Source of the DNA: Betaproteobacteria bacterium
Lineage (GTDB): Bacteria > Pseudomonadota > Gammaproteobacteria > Burkholderiales > SG8-41
Direction: 5' to 3'
NCBI GenBank assembly: GCA_003820645.1
Contig: RPOR01000017.1
Coordinates: 1-34,520, forward strand
Length of the DNA: 34,520 nucleotides
Every line of letters begins with the position of its first letter. Positions within the stretch are counted from its first letter, which is position 1. Below, in pieces: positions 16,053 through 24,234 of this stretch. The translations under genes and the position numbers were made by a program. The notes below the pieces were generated by a model. The model was given only the letters and a program-made list of their open reading frames with translations. It had not been told where the DNA came from and did no database searches.

Positions 16053-16949
16053 ATGGGCATCACGATCGTCCCGGTCACCCCGGATTTTGTCGCCGAAATC
16101 GGCGACGTCGACCTCGCGCGGCCGCTGGCGGCCGACGACCTTGCGGCGATCAAGGCGGCATTCTGGAAATACGCGGTACTGGTGTTCCCGCAGCAGACGC
16201 TGAGCCAGGAACAGCAACTCGCGTTTGCGCGGCACTTCGGTCCCATCGAGACCGACCGCACGCTGGATCCGAAGGCGACTCCGTCGCGCTTCAGCGGCGC
16301 GTTTGCCGACATCTCCAATCTGGCGGCGGACGGCAAGATCTGGGGCGAAACCAGCCGCCAGCGCATGTACAAGGCCGGGAACAGGCTGTGGCATACCGAC
16401 AGTTCCTTCAAGCGGCTGCCCAGTATCTGCTCGCTGCTGTATGCGGAAACGGTGGCACCCATCGGCGGGCACACGGAATTCGCCGACCAGCGCGCCGCGT
16501 ACGATGCGCTGCCCGCAGCGACGAAGGACAGGCTGCAGGGCCTGGTCGTCGAGCACTGGATCGCGACGTCGCGCCGGCGCAGCGGTTTTGCGGAATTCAC
16601 CGAAGAGGAGCAGCAGCGGCTGCCGCCGGTGCCGCAGGTTCTGGTGCGTACCATTCCGCAGAGCCGGCGCAAGTCGCTTTTCGTGGCCTCACATGCCGGT
16701 CGCATCTGGGGCATGCCGGATGTCGAGGGGCGCGCGCTGATCGACGAAATGATCGCGCACGTGACACAACGCCAGTTTGTCTATACCCATCGCTGGCGGC
16801 CGCACGAACTGGTGATGTGGGACAACCGCTGCACCATGCACCGCGGCACCGATTTCGACGACCTGCGCTGGGTGCGGGACATGCGCCGCGTGACCGTCAG
16901 CGACGTGGCTAATTCCTGCGAGCAGGAGGGCGTGCCGGTCCCCGCGTGA
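16053..16949 (+). CDS. TfdA/TauD-family Fe(II)/2-oxoglutarate-dependent dioxygenase
   Basis: A 298-residue dioxygenase with the full iron triad: His114 and Asp116 in LWHTDSSFK and His263 in TMHRGTDFDD. The co-substrate arginine is in the following RWVRDMRRVTV segment. The stretch SLLYAETVAPIGGHTEFADQRAAYDAL resembles TfdA (2,4-dichlorophenoxyacetate dioxygenase) more than TauD (taurine). The family also contains alkylsulfatase AtsK and several sulfonate dioxygenases, so a sulfur or aryloxy substrate is possible but not shown. GGAGGAGG sits right before ATG 16053. It is followed by a terminator that serves the opposite-strand gene. Confidence 0.92.
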   Translation: MGITIVPVTPDFVAEIGDVDLARPLAADDLAAIKAAFWKYAVLVFPQQTLSQEQQLAFARHFGPIETDRTLDPKATPSRFSGAFADISNLAADGKIWGETSRQRMYKAGNRLWHTDSSFKRLPSICSLLYAETVAPIGGHTEFADQRAAYDALPAATKDRLQGLVVEHWIATSRRRSGFAEFTEEEQQRLPPVPQVLVRTIPQSRRKSLFVASHAGRIWGMPDVEGRALIDEMIAHVTQRQFVYTHRWRPHELVMWDNRCTMHRGTDFDDLRWVRDMRRVTVSDVANSCEQEGVPVPA

Positions 16950-17004
16950 CCCGTTGCAGGTTCACAGCACCATGTCCCGGCCGAACGATGGCTGCGTAAT
17001 TGCC

Positions 17005-17032
17005 AAAAAAACACCCCGCCGCAGCGGGGTGT
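17005..17032 (-). terminator. intrinsic terminator of the OmpA-like lipoprotein gene
   Basis: On the minus strand a 9-bp stem (ACACCCCGC with GCGGGGTGT, loop of four) is followed by seven T (the A-tract 17005-17011 on the plus strand). It lies 20 bases past the stop of the gene at 17053. Plus-strand transcription has no T-tract there. Confidence 0.88.
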
Positions 17033-17052
17033 AGCCGTTCTGCAGGACGCGT

Positions 17053-17553
17053 TCAGTCGGTGCAGAACTTTGTCACTGCCATCGGTTCTTTCGCGTCTTT
17101 GCCTTCCCAGAACATCAGCTTCTGGTCCAGGCCCTTTTCCGCCAGGTACACCTGCACGGCCTTGGCGCGCTGCTCATCGAGGTTGGCGTTGCTCTCGGCC
17201 TCAAGCCGGTCTGAGTGGCCGGTAATGATCACGGAGCCGACGTTGAGCGGGCGGGGATCTTTCTTGGTGCCTTTGTTGATCAGATCTACCAACTTGTCGA
17301 GCTCGGCTTTGCCGCCGGCCTTGAGTGTTGCGCTGCCTGAATCAAATGCGGAGTCACCCTGCGCCATGGCTTTCAGCACGAGCGCCTGCCGTCCCGGCTT
17401 GGCGCCGGGTTTGGCGGGCGGCTTGATCTTGATGCCCGACACTTCAACGGCGACGCGGCGGTTTGGCTGCAGACAACTGACCAGTTCGGGGCTGGCGGCG
17501 CAACCGGCAATCAGCGCAGCCATTGCGGCAGCGCCCAAAGGCAATATCTTCAT
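17053..17553 (-). CDS. OmpA-family peptidoglycan-binding lipoprotein
   Basis: A 166-residue outer-membrane lipoprotein candidate. The N-terminus MKILPLGAAAMAALIAGCAAS has a signal peptide with a lipobox (LIAGC). The C-terminal two thirds is an OmpA-like domain: DSAFDSGSATLKAGGKAELDKL, then ITGHSDRLEAESNANLDEQRAKAV, the region that binds diaminopimelate of peptidoglycan. Start ATG 17553 is chosen because it yields the signal peptide and is preceded by GAGGAG. It is probably a structural or envelope-stability protein. It is monocistronic, with its own terminator at 17005. Confidence 0.9.
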   Translation of the reverse strand: MKILPLGAAAMAALIAGCAASPELVSCLQPNRRVAVEVSGIKIKPPAKPGAKPGRQALVLKAMAQGDSAFDSGSATLKAGGKAELDKLVDLINKGTKKDPRPLNVGSVIITGHSDRLEAESNANLDEQRAKAVQVYLAEKGLDQKLMFWEGKDAKEPMAVTKFCTD

Positions 17554-17861
17554 TTGACTACTCCTCTCTGGATTTATTTGAATTCGCGGCGCAGGCAGGG
17601 CTGCGCCGTCTGCAACAATTCTAGGCTCCAACGCGCCGCCAGGGCAATCAAAATTAACAATAGTCCCGGACCGGTTCCAGAAAATGGAATCGGGAGCCGG
17701 CGATGACCGATTTTGGGCGTTGACGGCACCATCCGAACGGAGCCCTCGATGACCGGCGCACTGGGCCACTAGCGCTTTGGAACGCGATGCGATGACGATT
17801 CCACCAGGCGGATGCGGGATCGGCTTCCCGGGGGGGCTGGACGGCCGATTTCAATGCGACT
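17554..17861. other. noncoding spacer between two minus-strand genes
   Basis: About 308 bases with no convincing gene. It should hold the promoter of the OmpA-like lipoprotein gene; an AT-rich patch (around 17648-17662) is the most promoter-like part. A small imperfect dyad, TTCCA-GAAAA-TGGAA (17675-17689), is visible. Nothing else was recognised. Confidence 0.5.
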
Positions 17862-19112
17862 TCAACGGCCCAAGCCGTCGAAGCCGCGCGCGTCCATCAG
17901 TCGCTCACGGGACATTTCGGCGATGGTGTTGGCACCGAGCATCGCCATGTCACGGTCGATTTCGTCCTGCAGCAGCTTGATCGCATGGCGCACGCCGGTC
18001 TCGCCGGCAACGGCCGCCGCATACAGCATCGGCCGGCCGATGAACACGAACTTTGCGCCCAGCGCCAGCGCCTTCAGTACGTCGGTACCCCGGCGCACGC
18101 CGCTGTCCATCATGACCGTCATGTCACCGGCCAATTCGACGATGCCGGGCAGCACGCGCAGCGGTGAGGAGGCCGAATCGAGCTGGCGGCCACCGTGATT
18201 GGAGACGATGATGCCGTCGGCGCCGTGCTCGCGCGCGAGCTTCGCATCGGCCTTGTCCAGGATTCCCTTGATCACCAGCCGGCCCGGCCACAGCCGGCGC
18301 ATCAGCGCGACATGCGCCCAGTTCAGATGGTCGCGGTTGGCGCGCTCGCGCACCGCGGTGCGCGACACCAGCGGTGTGCGTTTGCCCATGTTCTCGAAGT
18401 GCGGCATGCCCTGGGTGAAATACGTGCGCAGCGCCGTACCGACGAGCCAGCGGGGCCGCGCCAGACATTGCAGCGCCAGGCGCAGATTGGGCCGCAGCGG
18501 TGCGTTATAGCCGTTGCGCACATTGTTCTCGCGGTTGGCGCCCACGGGGATGTCCACCGTCAGTACCAGCGTGTCGTAACCGGCCCTCGCCACGCGCTCG
18601 ACGAGTTCGGTGATCGCCTGCTCTTCGCCCGGCAGGTAGGCCTGGAACCACGAGTGGCCGGGGCTGGCGGAGCGCACTTGTTCCAGCGGCGTCAGCGACG
18701 CACCGCTGAGGATCATCGGCACGTTGCGGGACGCCGCGGCGGTGGCCAGCGCCAGGTCGCCCTGGAATGCGGCGAGCGAAGTGCCGCCCATGGGGGCGAT
18801 CCCGAATGGCGAATCATAGACGCGACCGAACAATTCCGTTTTCTGCGAGCGCTGCGACACATTGACCAGCATGCGCGGTACCAGCGCCAGATCATCAAAG
18901 GCCGAGCGGTTCCAGTTGAGCGTCACGTTGCGCTCGACGCCACCCGACACGTAGCCGTAGATCGGGCGCGGGATGTAACGTCGTGCCGGCGCCTCGAAGT
19001 CCTCCAGCGCGAGCATCAGTCGCAGCGCAGGCGGCGCCGCGGCGCTGGTCAGGTGCGGCGCGGCGCGGTCGGCAGAAGACAGCGTCTGGATCGGCGGTTT
19101 GACGGTCGACAT
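17862..19112 (-). CDS. FMN-dependent 2-hydroxy-acid dehydrogenase/oxidase (LldD/mandelate family)
   Basis: A 416-residue member of the FMN alpha-hydroxy-acid oxidising family. Hallmarks are NWNRSAFDDLALVPRMLVNVS, the FMN-binding PIGGTSLAAF-like segment (here APMGGTSLAAFQGD), VLTVDIPVGANRENNVRNG, KGILDKADAKLAREHG, and the active-site block IIVSNHGGRQLDSASS with its catalytic His and Arg. These enzymes oxidise L-lactate, glycolate, mandelate or similar acids, passing electrons to quinone or oxygen. The ATG at 19112 is preceded by GTGGGA. The substrate is not assignable. It stands alone, with a candidate promoter at 19146-19175. Confidence 0.93.
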   Translation of the reverse strand: MSTVKPPIQTLSSADRAAPHLTSAAAPPALRLMLALEDFEAPARRYIPRPIYGYVSGGVERNVTLNWNRSAFDDLALVPRMLVNVSQRSQKTELFGRVYDSPFGIAPMGGTSLAAFQGDLALATAAASRNVPMILSGASLTPLEQVRSASPGHSWFQAYLPGEEQAITELVERVARAGYDTLVLTVDIPVGANRENNVRNGYNAPLRPNLRLALQCLARPRWLVGTALRTYFTQGMPHFENMGKRTPLVSRTAVRERANRDHLNWAHVALMRRLWPGRLVIKGILDKADAKLAREHGADGIIVSNHGGRQLDSASSPLRVLPGIVELAGDMTVMMDSGVRRGTDVLKALALGAKFVFIGRPMLYAAAVAGETGVRHAIKLLQDEIDRDMAMLGANTIAEMSRERLMDARGFDGLGR

Positions 19113-19457
19113 GGCATTTCCCACAGGGTCATATATTGAACGCCGAGCGTAGATGAAGGGGCTTACCCGAGTCAATTTGGCTGCATGGAGTGTGGACTGT
19201 GCCGGCCACCGCCTCGTGTCATCTGCCTTTGATTGTCCGAAACGGGCGCTGCTGCAAGGCGCCCCGTGACCCCGCCACCGGGCGCTCCGATTCGCCTCGT
19301 CATCCGGCCTGCGGACGCGGGGGAGATGTGCGCGCGCAGGCGATTACCTCCATCCGGTGCTGCATGGCGCAGCCTGACTCGAGGAAGTTCCGCCGGACGT
19401 CGTCGTGATGCGGCGCACTGCCATTTGCTGCCGAGTGCTGCGGGCGGCGCCTGGCGC
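19113..19457. other. noncoding spacer
   Basis: About 345 GC-rich bases between the FMN enzyme start and the stop of the next minus-strand gene. Only the candidate promoter near 19146-19175 was recognised. No clear hairpin-plus-T terminator for the upstream gene pair was found. Confidence 0.5.
19146..19175 (-). promoter_or_regulatory. candidate promoter for the FMN dehydrogenase gene
   Basis: Read on the minus strand, TTGACT (19175-19170) and TACGCT (19151-19146) are 18 bases apart. A start near 19139 would leave a leader of about 27 bases before the ATG at 19112. The -10 match is weak. Confidence 0.35.
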
Positions 19458-19724
19458 TCAGCGCTTTTCCGCAGCGACCCTTCCCTGGGGATTCAAGTAA
19501 ACACGGTAACGGTTTTTGTCGCTGCAGGTCACGATGTAATCGCGGTTACCCTGGGTCACGACATTGACTACCTGGCCGCAGGGCAAGCCGAGCAGCGAGA
19601 TGGTTGATGTCAGATCCTTGGCCAGTGCGCCATTTTCAGCTGCGCCGGCTGGTCCCGCGAATAACATGGTCAAGGCCAGGATCAGGGCCCGGCCCGGGGT
19701 TTGGGATTGCGTTCGGGTGTTCAT
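19458..19724 (-). CDS. small secreted hypothetical protein
   Basis: An 88-residue protein with a signal peptide (hydrophobic ALILALTMLFAGPAG, probable cleavage near AGAAE). The short mature domain contains two cysteines (LPCGQVVNV and YIVTCSDKNRYRVYLN) that could form a disulfide. The C-x-V-V...DYIVTC...YRV pattern looks like a small periplasmic beta domain; no family is recognised. The start ATG at 19724 follows AAGGAAA. It begins 25 bases after the stop of the lipoprotein gene at 19750 on the same strand, so they are probably one operon. Confidence 0.65.
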   Translation of the reverse strand: MNTRTQSQTPGRALILALTMLFAGPAGAAENGALAKDLTSTISLLGLPCGQVVNVVTQGNRDYIVTCSDKNRYRVYLNPQGRVAAEKR

Positions 19725-19749
19725 GATGAAGGGTTTCCTTTTGCGATTT

Positions 19750-20583
19750 TCAGAGTTTTGCAAACTTTTCCGGATCGGTGAGCACGCCCCAGATCACTTC
19801 GCGTGATCCCATGATCTCGGTGGCCAGCGATGGATCGCCGTTTTTCAGCACATCATTCACTTTCAGCAGCAACTGATCATAAGCCTGCCGCAGTTGCGCG
19901 AGCGCCGTCTTGCCGTTGCCTTCGTGGTGGTTCTTGAACTGTTTCAACAGATCGTCGACCTGATTCTTCAAAGCGATTTTGGTGAAAACGCCGATGGCGT
20001 CCGTGCTCTTGATGCGTTGTTCCAGCGCTGCCAGGTCCAGCGACGGCGCTTTGGCGCGCGCCGGCGCAGCGCCTGGTTTCTGCGGTGGCGTTGCGCGCAC
20101 CACCGGCGCGGCCACTTTGGCCGGAACTTTCGCTGCCGGCTTGTCAGCTACAGCAGTACCGATGCTGGGCGCGGCGGCTGCGCCGGATGTGGCCGCGACG
20201 GGGGGGGTGGTGGTTGCAGGGGGTGTGGGGGGTATGGACGCGACGGTGGCGGGGGCTGCTGGTGTTTCCGTACGCGGTTCCGGGACCGTTGGTAACGCCG
20301 CACTGATCGGGGCCGTTGAGGCCGCCGGCGCCACGGCAACAGGCGCCGCCTCGGGTACGATCTCGGGCAGCGGCGGCAACTGCTCGACAACCACGGTGCC
20401 ACCGGACCCCGCGCTCTGCGACAGTTCCGTCACGTCCGTCCGATCCTGCGCAGCATCGGGCAGCAGTCGCTCAACGACGACGCTGCCACCCGGCATCGCG
20501 CCGGTTGCGGGCGCAGTACCCGTAACGGTGCACCCTGCCACCTGAAGCAGAAAAAGCAGTCCGAAGATGTACGTTGCGCGCAT
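19750..20583 (-). CDS. hypothetical Pro/Ala-rich lipoprotein
   Basis: A 277-residue protein. The N-terminus MRATYIFGLLFLLQVAGCTV carries a lipobox (QVAGC). Residues about 60-175 are a low-complexity Ala/Pro/Val/Thr linker, probably extended across the periplasm. The C-terminal about 95 residues (ALEQRIKSTDAIGVFTKIALKN, then LLKQFKNHHEG and PEKFAKL) form a predicted helical domain of unknown family. The linker is encoded by GC homopolymers, including a run of eight C on the coding strand (plus-strand G 20200-20207), a potential slippage site. The start at 20583 is chosen for the lipobox. It is probably co-transcribed with the small secreted protein at 19458. Confidence 0.7.
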   Translation of the reverse strand: MRATYIFGLLFLLQVAGCTVTGTAPATGAMPGGSVVVERLLPDAAQDRTDVTELSQSAGSGGTVVVEQLPPLPEIVPEAAPVAVAPAASTAPISAALPTVPEPRTETPAAPATVASIPPTPPATTTPPVAATSGAAAAPSIGTAVADKPAAKVPAKVAAPVVRATPPQKPGAAPARAKAPSLDLAALEQRIKSTDAIGVFTKIALKNQVDDLLKQFKNHHEGNGKTALAQLRQAYDQLLLKVNDVLKNGDPSLATEIMGSREVIWGVLTDPEKFAKL

Positions 20584-20754
20584 AAGAGGCCCTAAAACAT
20601 GATCATTTGATGCTGGCACCGGCAGTGCTGCTTCCCGGTTGCTACCGCAGTTTTCAAAGTACTAACTTCATTATTTCGAACACGGCGCCGGGTTATGGTT
20701 CCCCGTGCCCCTGTTCCAGTATCATGTTTCCGCATCAAAATAGTCAGGAATCCC

Positions 20755-20976
20755 GTGGAAACCCGCGACTTTAAACTGAATGACGACTACGTCAGGCTAT
20801 GTGACCTGCTGAAACTCGCCGGCATCGCCGAGAGCGGCGGCCAGGGCAAGCAGATGGTTGCTGCAGGTGAGGTCAGTGTTGACGGCCGGCCGGAGGCGCG
20901 CAAGACCGCGAAAATCCGCGCCGGGCAGACCGTCGAATGCCACGGCGTCAAAGTCATCGTGCTGGCTGCGGCATGA
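20755..20976 (+). CDS. S4-domain RNA-binding protein (YbcJ-like)
   Basis: A 73-residue stand-alone S4 domain: DDYVRLCDLLKLAGIAESGGQGKQMVAAGEVSVDGRPEARKTAKIRAGQ, the usual RNA-contact surface, with the typical C-terminal strand VKVIVLAAA. The length matches YbcJ-type proteins. The start is GTG at 20755, with CAGGAA five bases upstream; the longer frame from 20695 lacks such a signal. The stop overlaps the next gene start (ATGA), so it is coupled to slyX. The role is presumed to be rRNA or ribosome-associated. Confidence 0.88.
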   Translation: METRDFKLNDDYVRLCDLLKLAGIAESGGQGKQMVAAGEVSVDGRPEARKTAKIRAGQTVECHGVKVIVLAAA

Positions 20977-21182
20977 GCGCCGTGGACTCACGCCTGTCCG
21001 AAATCGAAATCAAGCTGAGTTTCAGCGAAGACCTGCTGGAAGAACTGAACCGCACGGTGGCCCGCCAGCAGCAACAGATCGCCGAACTGGAGCACCAGGT
21101 GCGTGAGTTGCGCCTGCAGTTGCAGCGCAGCCAGCCCGCCGAATCGGGCGCCACCGGCCACGAGATCCCGCCGCATTACTGA
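20973..21182 (+). CDS. slyX: SlyX family protein
   Basis: A 69-residue coiled-coil protein: SRLSEIEIKLSFSEDLLEE, LNRTVARQQQQIAELE, then HQVRELRLQLQRS, ending GHEIPPHY. The aromatic/proline C-terminus (PPHY) is the SlyX signature. The function is unknown; it is widely conserved in proteobacteria. The ATG overlaps the previous stop by four bases. Confidence 0.92.
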   Translation: MSAVDSRLSEIEIKLSFSEDLLEELNRTVARQQQQIAELEHQVRELRLQLQRSQPAESGATGHEIPPHY

Positions 21183-21197
21183 ATTTCGGATGCATAT

Positions 21198-22433
21198 ATG
21201 ACCAGATCTGCAATGCCTGCGCCGAAGCCCGGCCTGCCGCTGCCCTGTGCCGAACCGCAGTCACTTGGTTTGGCGCCGGACCGCCTGCCGCGTATCGCCG
21301 CGGCCCTGAATGCCGAGGTCGCGCGTGACGCGCTGCCCGGCGCGGTGCTGATGATCGCCCGGCGCGGGCAGCTCGGCTATTGCGAGACGTTCGGCCATCT
21401 CGATCCGGCCGCGCAAACACCGATGCCCGTGGATGCGATGTTCAGCATCGCATCGATGACCAAACCGCTGGTGACCGTGGGCGCATTGATGCTCAGCGAA
21501 GCGGGACGGCTGGCGGTCAATGAGCCGGTCGCCAGCTACCTGCCGCAGCTCGCGCGCATGCAGGTCAATCCGCCCGAGTGCGACGGCAGCACCGGTGCGC
21601 CGACGGTGGCGCCGTTGCGTGCGATGACGATTGAAGACCTGATGCGGCACACGGCGGGACTGAGCTATGGCCGCGGTGACAACGCGCTGTATCAGCGTTA
21701 TCCGGTGTCTTCAGACGTGGCATCGAGCAAATGGACCGGCGCCGAATTTCTCGACCAGCTCGCCGCGCTGCCGCTGCATTACCAGCCGGGGTCGATGTGG
21801 GAATACAGTCTCGGTCTCGACGTGCTGGGACTGGTCATCGAGGCTGTCGCCGGCATGCCGCTGGCGCGCTATCTCGAGGAAAATCTGTTCGGACCGCTGC
21901 AGATGCGCGACTCGGCATTCACGGTGCCGCCGGCAAAGGTCGGGCGCTATGCAAAGGCGCTGCCCGTCGACCCGGTGACCCGCGAGCCGCAGGCGCTGCG
22001 CGACGGCACCACGCCGCACAAGTTCGACTGCGGTGGCGGCTGCGCGGTATCGACCGCGGCCGATTACCTGCGCTTTGCGCAAATGCTGCTCAACGGCGGC
22101 GCACTCGATGGCGTGCGCGTGCTGGCACGCAAGACCGTCGAATACATGACGACCGACCATCTCGGGCCGGAAGTCGATCTCGCGAAACTCAACGACTATC
22201 CGAATATCCGCGGCTATGGCTTCGGCCTCGGCGTCGCCGTGCGGCGCAGTGCCGGCCGCGGCGGCATGCCGAGCTCGGCCGGTGAATTCCACTGGGCCGG
22301 TTCCACCGGGACTTATTTCTGGGTTGATCCCGCGGAAGAGCTGGTGGTCGTGTTCATGGCCCATGCGCCCGGGGCGATCCGCTACTACCACCGGCAGTTG
22401 CTGCATGCGCTGGTGCTGCAGGCCCTGGTCTAG
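21198..22433 (+). CDS. serine hydrolase of the class C beta-lactamase family (esterase-like)
   Basis: A 411-residue protein with the beta-lactamase/penicillin-binding fold. The SxxK motif is SMTK (Ser86, Lys89) in MFSIASMTKPLVTVGALM. The second-motif tyrosine is Tyr203 in EYSLGLDVLG (YSL rather than YxN). The third element is FHWAGSTGTYFWVDP. This set is typical of EstB-like esterases and related hydrolases rather than true AmpC enzymes. No signal peptide is evident, so it is probably cytoplasmic. The start ATG at 21198 has only a weak ribosome-binding site; it lies 15 bases after slyX and may be co-transcribed. Confidence 0.9.
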   Translation: MTRSAMPAPKPGLPLPCAEPQSLGLAPDRLPRIAAALNAEVARDALPGAVLMIARRGQLGYCETFGHLDPAAQTPMPVDAMFSIASMTKPLVTVGALMLSEAGRLAVNEPVASYLPQLARMQVNPPECDGSTGAPTVAPLRAMTIEDLMRHTAGLSYGRGDNALYQRYPVSSDVASSKWTGAEFLDQLAALPLHYQPGSMWEYSLGLDVLGLVIEAVAGMPLARYLEENLFGPLQMRDSAFTVPPAKVGRYAKALPVDPVTREPQALRDGTTPHKFDCGGGCAVSTAADYLRFAQMLLNGGALDGVRVLARKTVEYMTTDHLGPEVDLAKLNDYPNIRGYGFGLGVAVRRSAGRGGMPSSAGEFHWAGSTGTYFWVDPAEELVVVFMAHAPGAIRYYHRQLLHALVLQALV

Positions 22434-22529
22434 AAGGGAAAAATCGGCGCGGCGGCCCGTTCCCGGGGGTCCGGGGCTAAGCCGTTGTTTCCATTGGAAG
22501 GTTGCGTTGTTCATGCGATAATGCCAGCC

Positions 22530-22865
22530 ATGAACGATTCGCAACCCCCCCAATCTCCGGAACCCACCATTTCTCCCCGGGCTCGCCTGCAGGAGTTGTT
22601 GGCGATTCCTGACCGCAACCGCACCGATGCCGAGTGGGATGAGCTCAATGAGCTCGAGATCGCGCTGGCCTCCGGCAACCGGCCCGGTGCGCCCGAACCC
22701 CAGAACCGGCAGAGTCATCAGCGGCAGAACGCCGGGCCCGGCCGCCCGCAGCCGGGTGGTGGTCGCCCGCAGGGCCAGAACAAGAACCCGGGCGGTGGTG
22801 GCGGCAAGAAATTCCACAAGCGCCCCGGCAAGCGCCGCGGCGGTCCGCAGCAACCGCCGCAATAA
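22530..22865 (+). CDS. small hypothetical protein with basic, disordered tail
   Basis: A 111-residue protein. The N-terminal part (SPRARLQELLAIPDRNRTDAEWDELNELEIALASGNR) looks folded and helical. The C-terminal half is Gly/Pro/Gln/Lys/Arg-rich and certainly disordered, ending KKFHKRPGKRRGGPQQPPQ; such tails often bind nucleic acid. The start may be ATG 22530 or 22521. No family is recognised. The folded part is long enough and coherent enough to be a real gene. Confidence 0.65.
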   Translation: MNDSQPPQSPEPTISPRARLQELLAIPDRNRTDAEWDELNELEIALASGNRPGAPEPQNRQSHQRQNAGPGRPQPGGGRPQGQNKNPGGGGGKKFHKRPGKRRGGPQQPPQ

Positions 22866-22927
22866 CTGTCGCGCCAGCCCTCGCGCCGCGCGCGGCGCCG
22901 AAACACTCCTTGCCTGCAGCCACCACC

Positions 22928-23206
22928 ATGACCATGACGCCTGCCGAACTGCAAAAACTCAATGCGCTGAAGCTGCTCAACAAAATGAAGCAGGGCGGAG
23001 CGCCGGGCCGACCTGGTGCCCATGCCAGGGCCGCCGTGCCTGACCGACGCGAGCAGCGTCGTATCGATCAGGCGGCCGGCCTGGTGCCGTTTGCGGTCAA
23101 ACTCAACGGCGATCTGATCAGGCAGATCCACGCGCTGGCCGCAGAACGCAAAACCGGCATCAACGAAATCGTTGCCGAACTGCTGCAAAAAGCGCTGAAA
23201 CAGTAG
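22928..23206 (+). CDS. small hypothetical protein with ribbon-helix-helix-like C-terminus
   Basis: About 92 residues (start ATG 22928, or 22934). The N-terminus (MTPAELQKLNALKLLNKMKQ) is helical, followed by a basic, Gly/Arg-rich linker. The C-terminal segment FAVKLNGDLIRQIHALAAERKTG plus INEIVAELLQKALKQ has the strand-helix-helix pattern of Arc/CopG-type DNA-binding domains. It could be a small DNA- or RNA-binding regulator, which is inference from pattern only. It converges with the VOC-family gene, whose stop is 8 bases away. Confidence 0.6.
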   Translation: MTMTPAELQKLNALKLLNKMKQGGAPGRPGAHARAAVPDRREQRRIDQAAGLVPFAVKLNGDLIRQIHALAAERKTGINEIVAELLQKALKQ

Positions 23207-23213
23207 TCGCCGT

Positions 23214-23633
23214 TCAGGCGTGATGCGCGGTGCCTGCCGGCAGTTCCGCGAGTTCAATCAGGCAGTTTTCCGTCGCTGACGGGTCAAGGAAGGCGATCCG
23301 GCAGCCGGCATGGCCGATGCGCGGCACGTCGTCGAGCAGCGGAATGCCCTTCGCCTTCAGTTCGGCCAGCGCCGCGTCGATGTTTTCGACTTCGAGGCAG
23401 ATGTGATTCAGCCCGCCTTTGCCTGCCGCGATCATTTTGGATTGCTTGCTGTCGGGCGTGATGCCCGCGAGCAGTTCGACCATCGAATCCCCCACGGGGT
23501 ACAACGCCAGTCGCCGTGTCGCGTTTTCCTCGATGCCACCGAGCTTGATGCCGAAGCAGTCTTCCCACAGTTTGCGGCTCGCCTCAATATCCCGAACCAC
23601 GATGCCGACATGCTCGATGCGTTTGACTTTCAT
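23214..23633 (-). CDS. VOC-superfamily protein, methylmalonyl-CoA epimerase-like
   Basis: A 139-residue vicinal-oxygen-chelate protein made of two beta-alpha-beta-beta-beta repeats. Metal ligands fit the family: His in RIEHVGIVVRDIE, Glu in MVELLAG, His in LNHICLEVENID and Glu near ENCLIELAEL. KGGLNHICLEVENIDAALAE followed by a LLDDVPRIGHAG-type end is characteristic of methylmalonyl-CoA epimerases, which convert (S)- to (R)-methylmalonyl-CoA. A glyoxalase-like role is the alternative. GGGGGAGCCC precedes ATG 23633. It is divergent from the thioesterase at 23758. Confidence 0.85.
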   Translation of the reverse strand: MKVKRIEHVGIVVRDIEASRKLWEDCFGIKLGGIEENATRRLALYPVGDSMVELLAGITPDSKQSKMIAAGKGGLNHICLEVENIDAALAELKAKGIPLLDDVPRIGHAGCRIAFLDPSATENCLIELAELPAGTAHHA

Positions 23634-23757
23634 GGGCTCCCCCGGCGTGTTGTCGCGTCTCCCTGCATGATGCCCTTGGCAAGCCGTGGACTCAAGCGTC
23701 CGGCGGACGATGTGCGCGGTGTAACATAGGGCGACTCTTTTTCTTCCGGCACTGCCC

Positions 23758-24186
23758 ATGTCTGCCAGACCCAGCCCTGCACCTGCCCGGTGGCGTTCGA
23801 CCGTGCCGCTGTACATCCACCTCGGTTTCCAGCTCGATGCGCTGGACGACGGCCGTTCGCAGGTGCGGCTGAAATTCCAGCCGCATCTCGGCAATTCCCG
23901 CGGTGAAGTGCACGGCGGCTCGGTCGCGGCGATCGTTGATGCCGCGATGTCCCAGGCCGTGCGCTCGCTGGTCGACAAGGCCCTGGGCGTTGCCACGATG
24001 ACCATGAATCTTACCTACCTCGCACCCGCGCGGGGCGAGATCGTCTGCAAAGGCACCGTCATCAAGCGCGGACGCAGCGTCATGTTTGCCGAAGCTGAAG
24101 TGTTTGGCGAGGACGGTGAACTCGCCTGCCGCGCCAGCGCAAGCTACCGCATCCTGCCGAAGACGGTTTACGACGGCAAACCGTAA
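23758..24186 (+). CDS. hotdog-fold acyl-CoA thioesterase (PaaI/YdiI-like)
   Basis: A 142-residue hotdog protein. The active-site block is GEVHGGSVAAIVDAAMSQAV, with the HGG and downstream Asp expected for PaaI-type thioesterases. The following TMTMNLTYLAPARGEIVCKG and SVMFAEAEVFGEDGELACRASASY are the usual strands. It hydrolyses an acyl-CoA, probably aromatic or medium chain. It lies 48 bases before the OsmC-like gene, so the two may share a transcript. Confidence 0.9.
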   Translation: MSARPSPAPARWRSTVPLYIHLGFQLDALDDGRSQVRLKFQPHLGNSRGEVHGGSVAAIVDAAMSQAVRSLVDKALGVATMTMNLTYLAPARGEIVCKGTVIKRGRSVMFAEAEVFGEDGELACRASASYRILPKTVYDGKP

Positions 24187-24234
24187 CAGCGGATGTGCAA
24201 CCGGCAGCCTGCTGCCACAACCGGAGGAGGACGT

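Noticed and set aside
18195-19139. A 314-codon plus-strand frame opposite the FMN dehydrogenase
   Set aside because: The minus-strand protein has all FMN 2-hydroxy-acid dehydrogenase motifs. The plus frame is a shadow rich in Arg, Gln and His.
21198-22433. True class C beta-lactamase (antibiotic resistance)
   Set aside because: It has no signal peptide, YSL instead of YxN, and no KTG motif. An esterase-like serine hydrolase is the better call.
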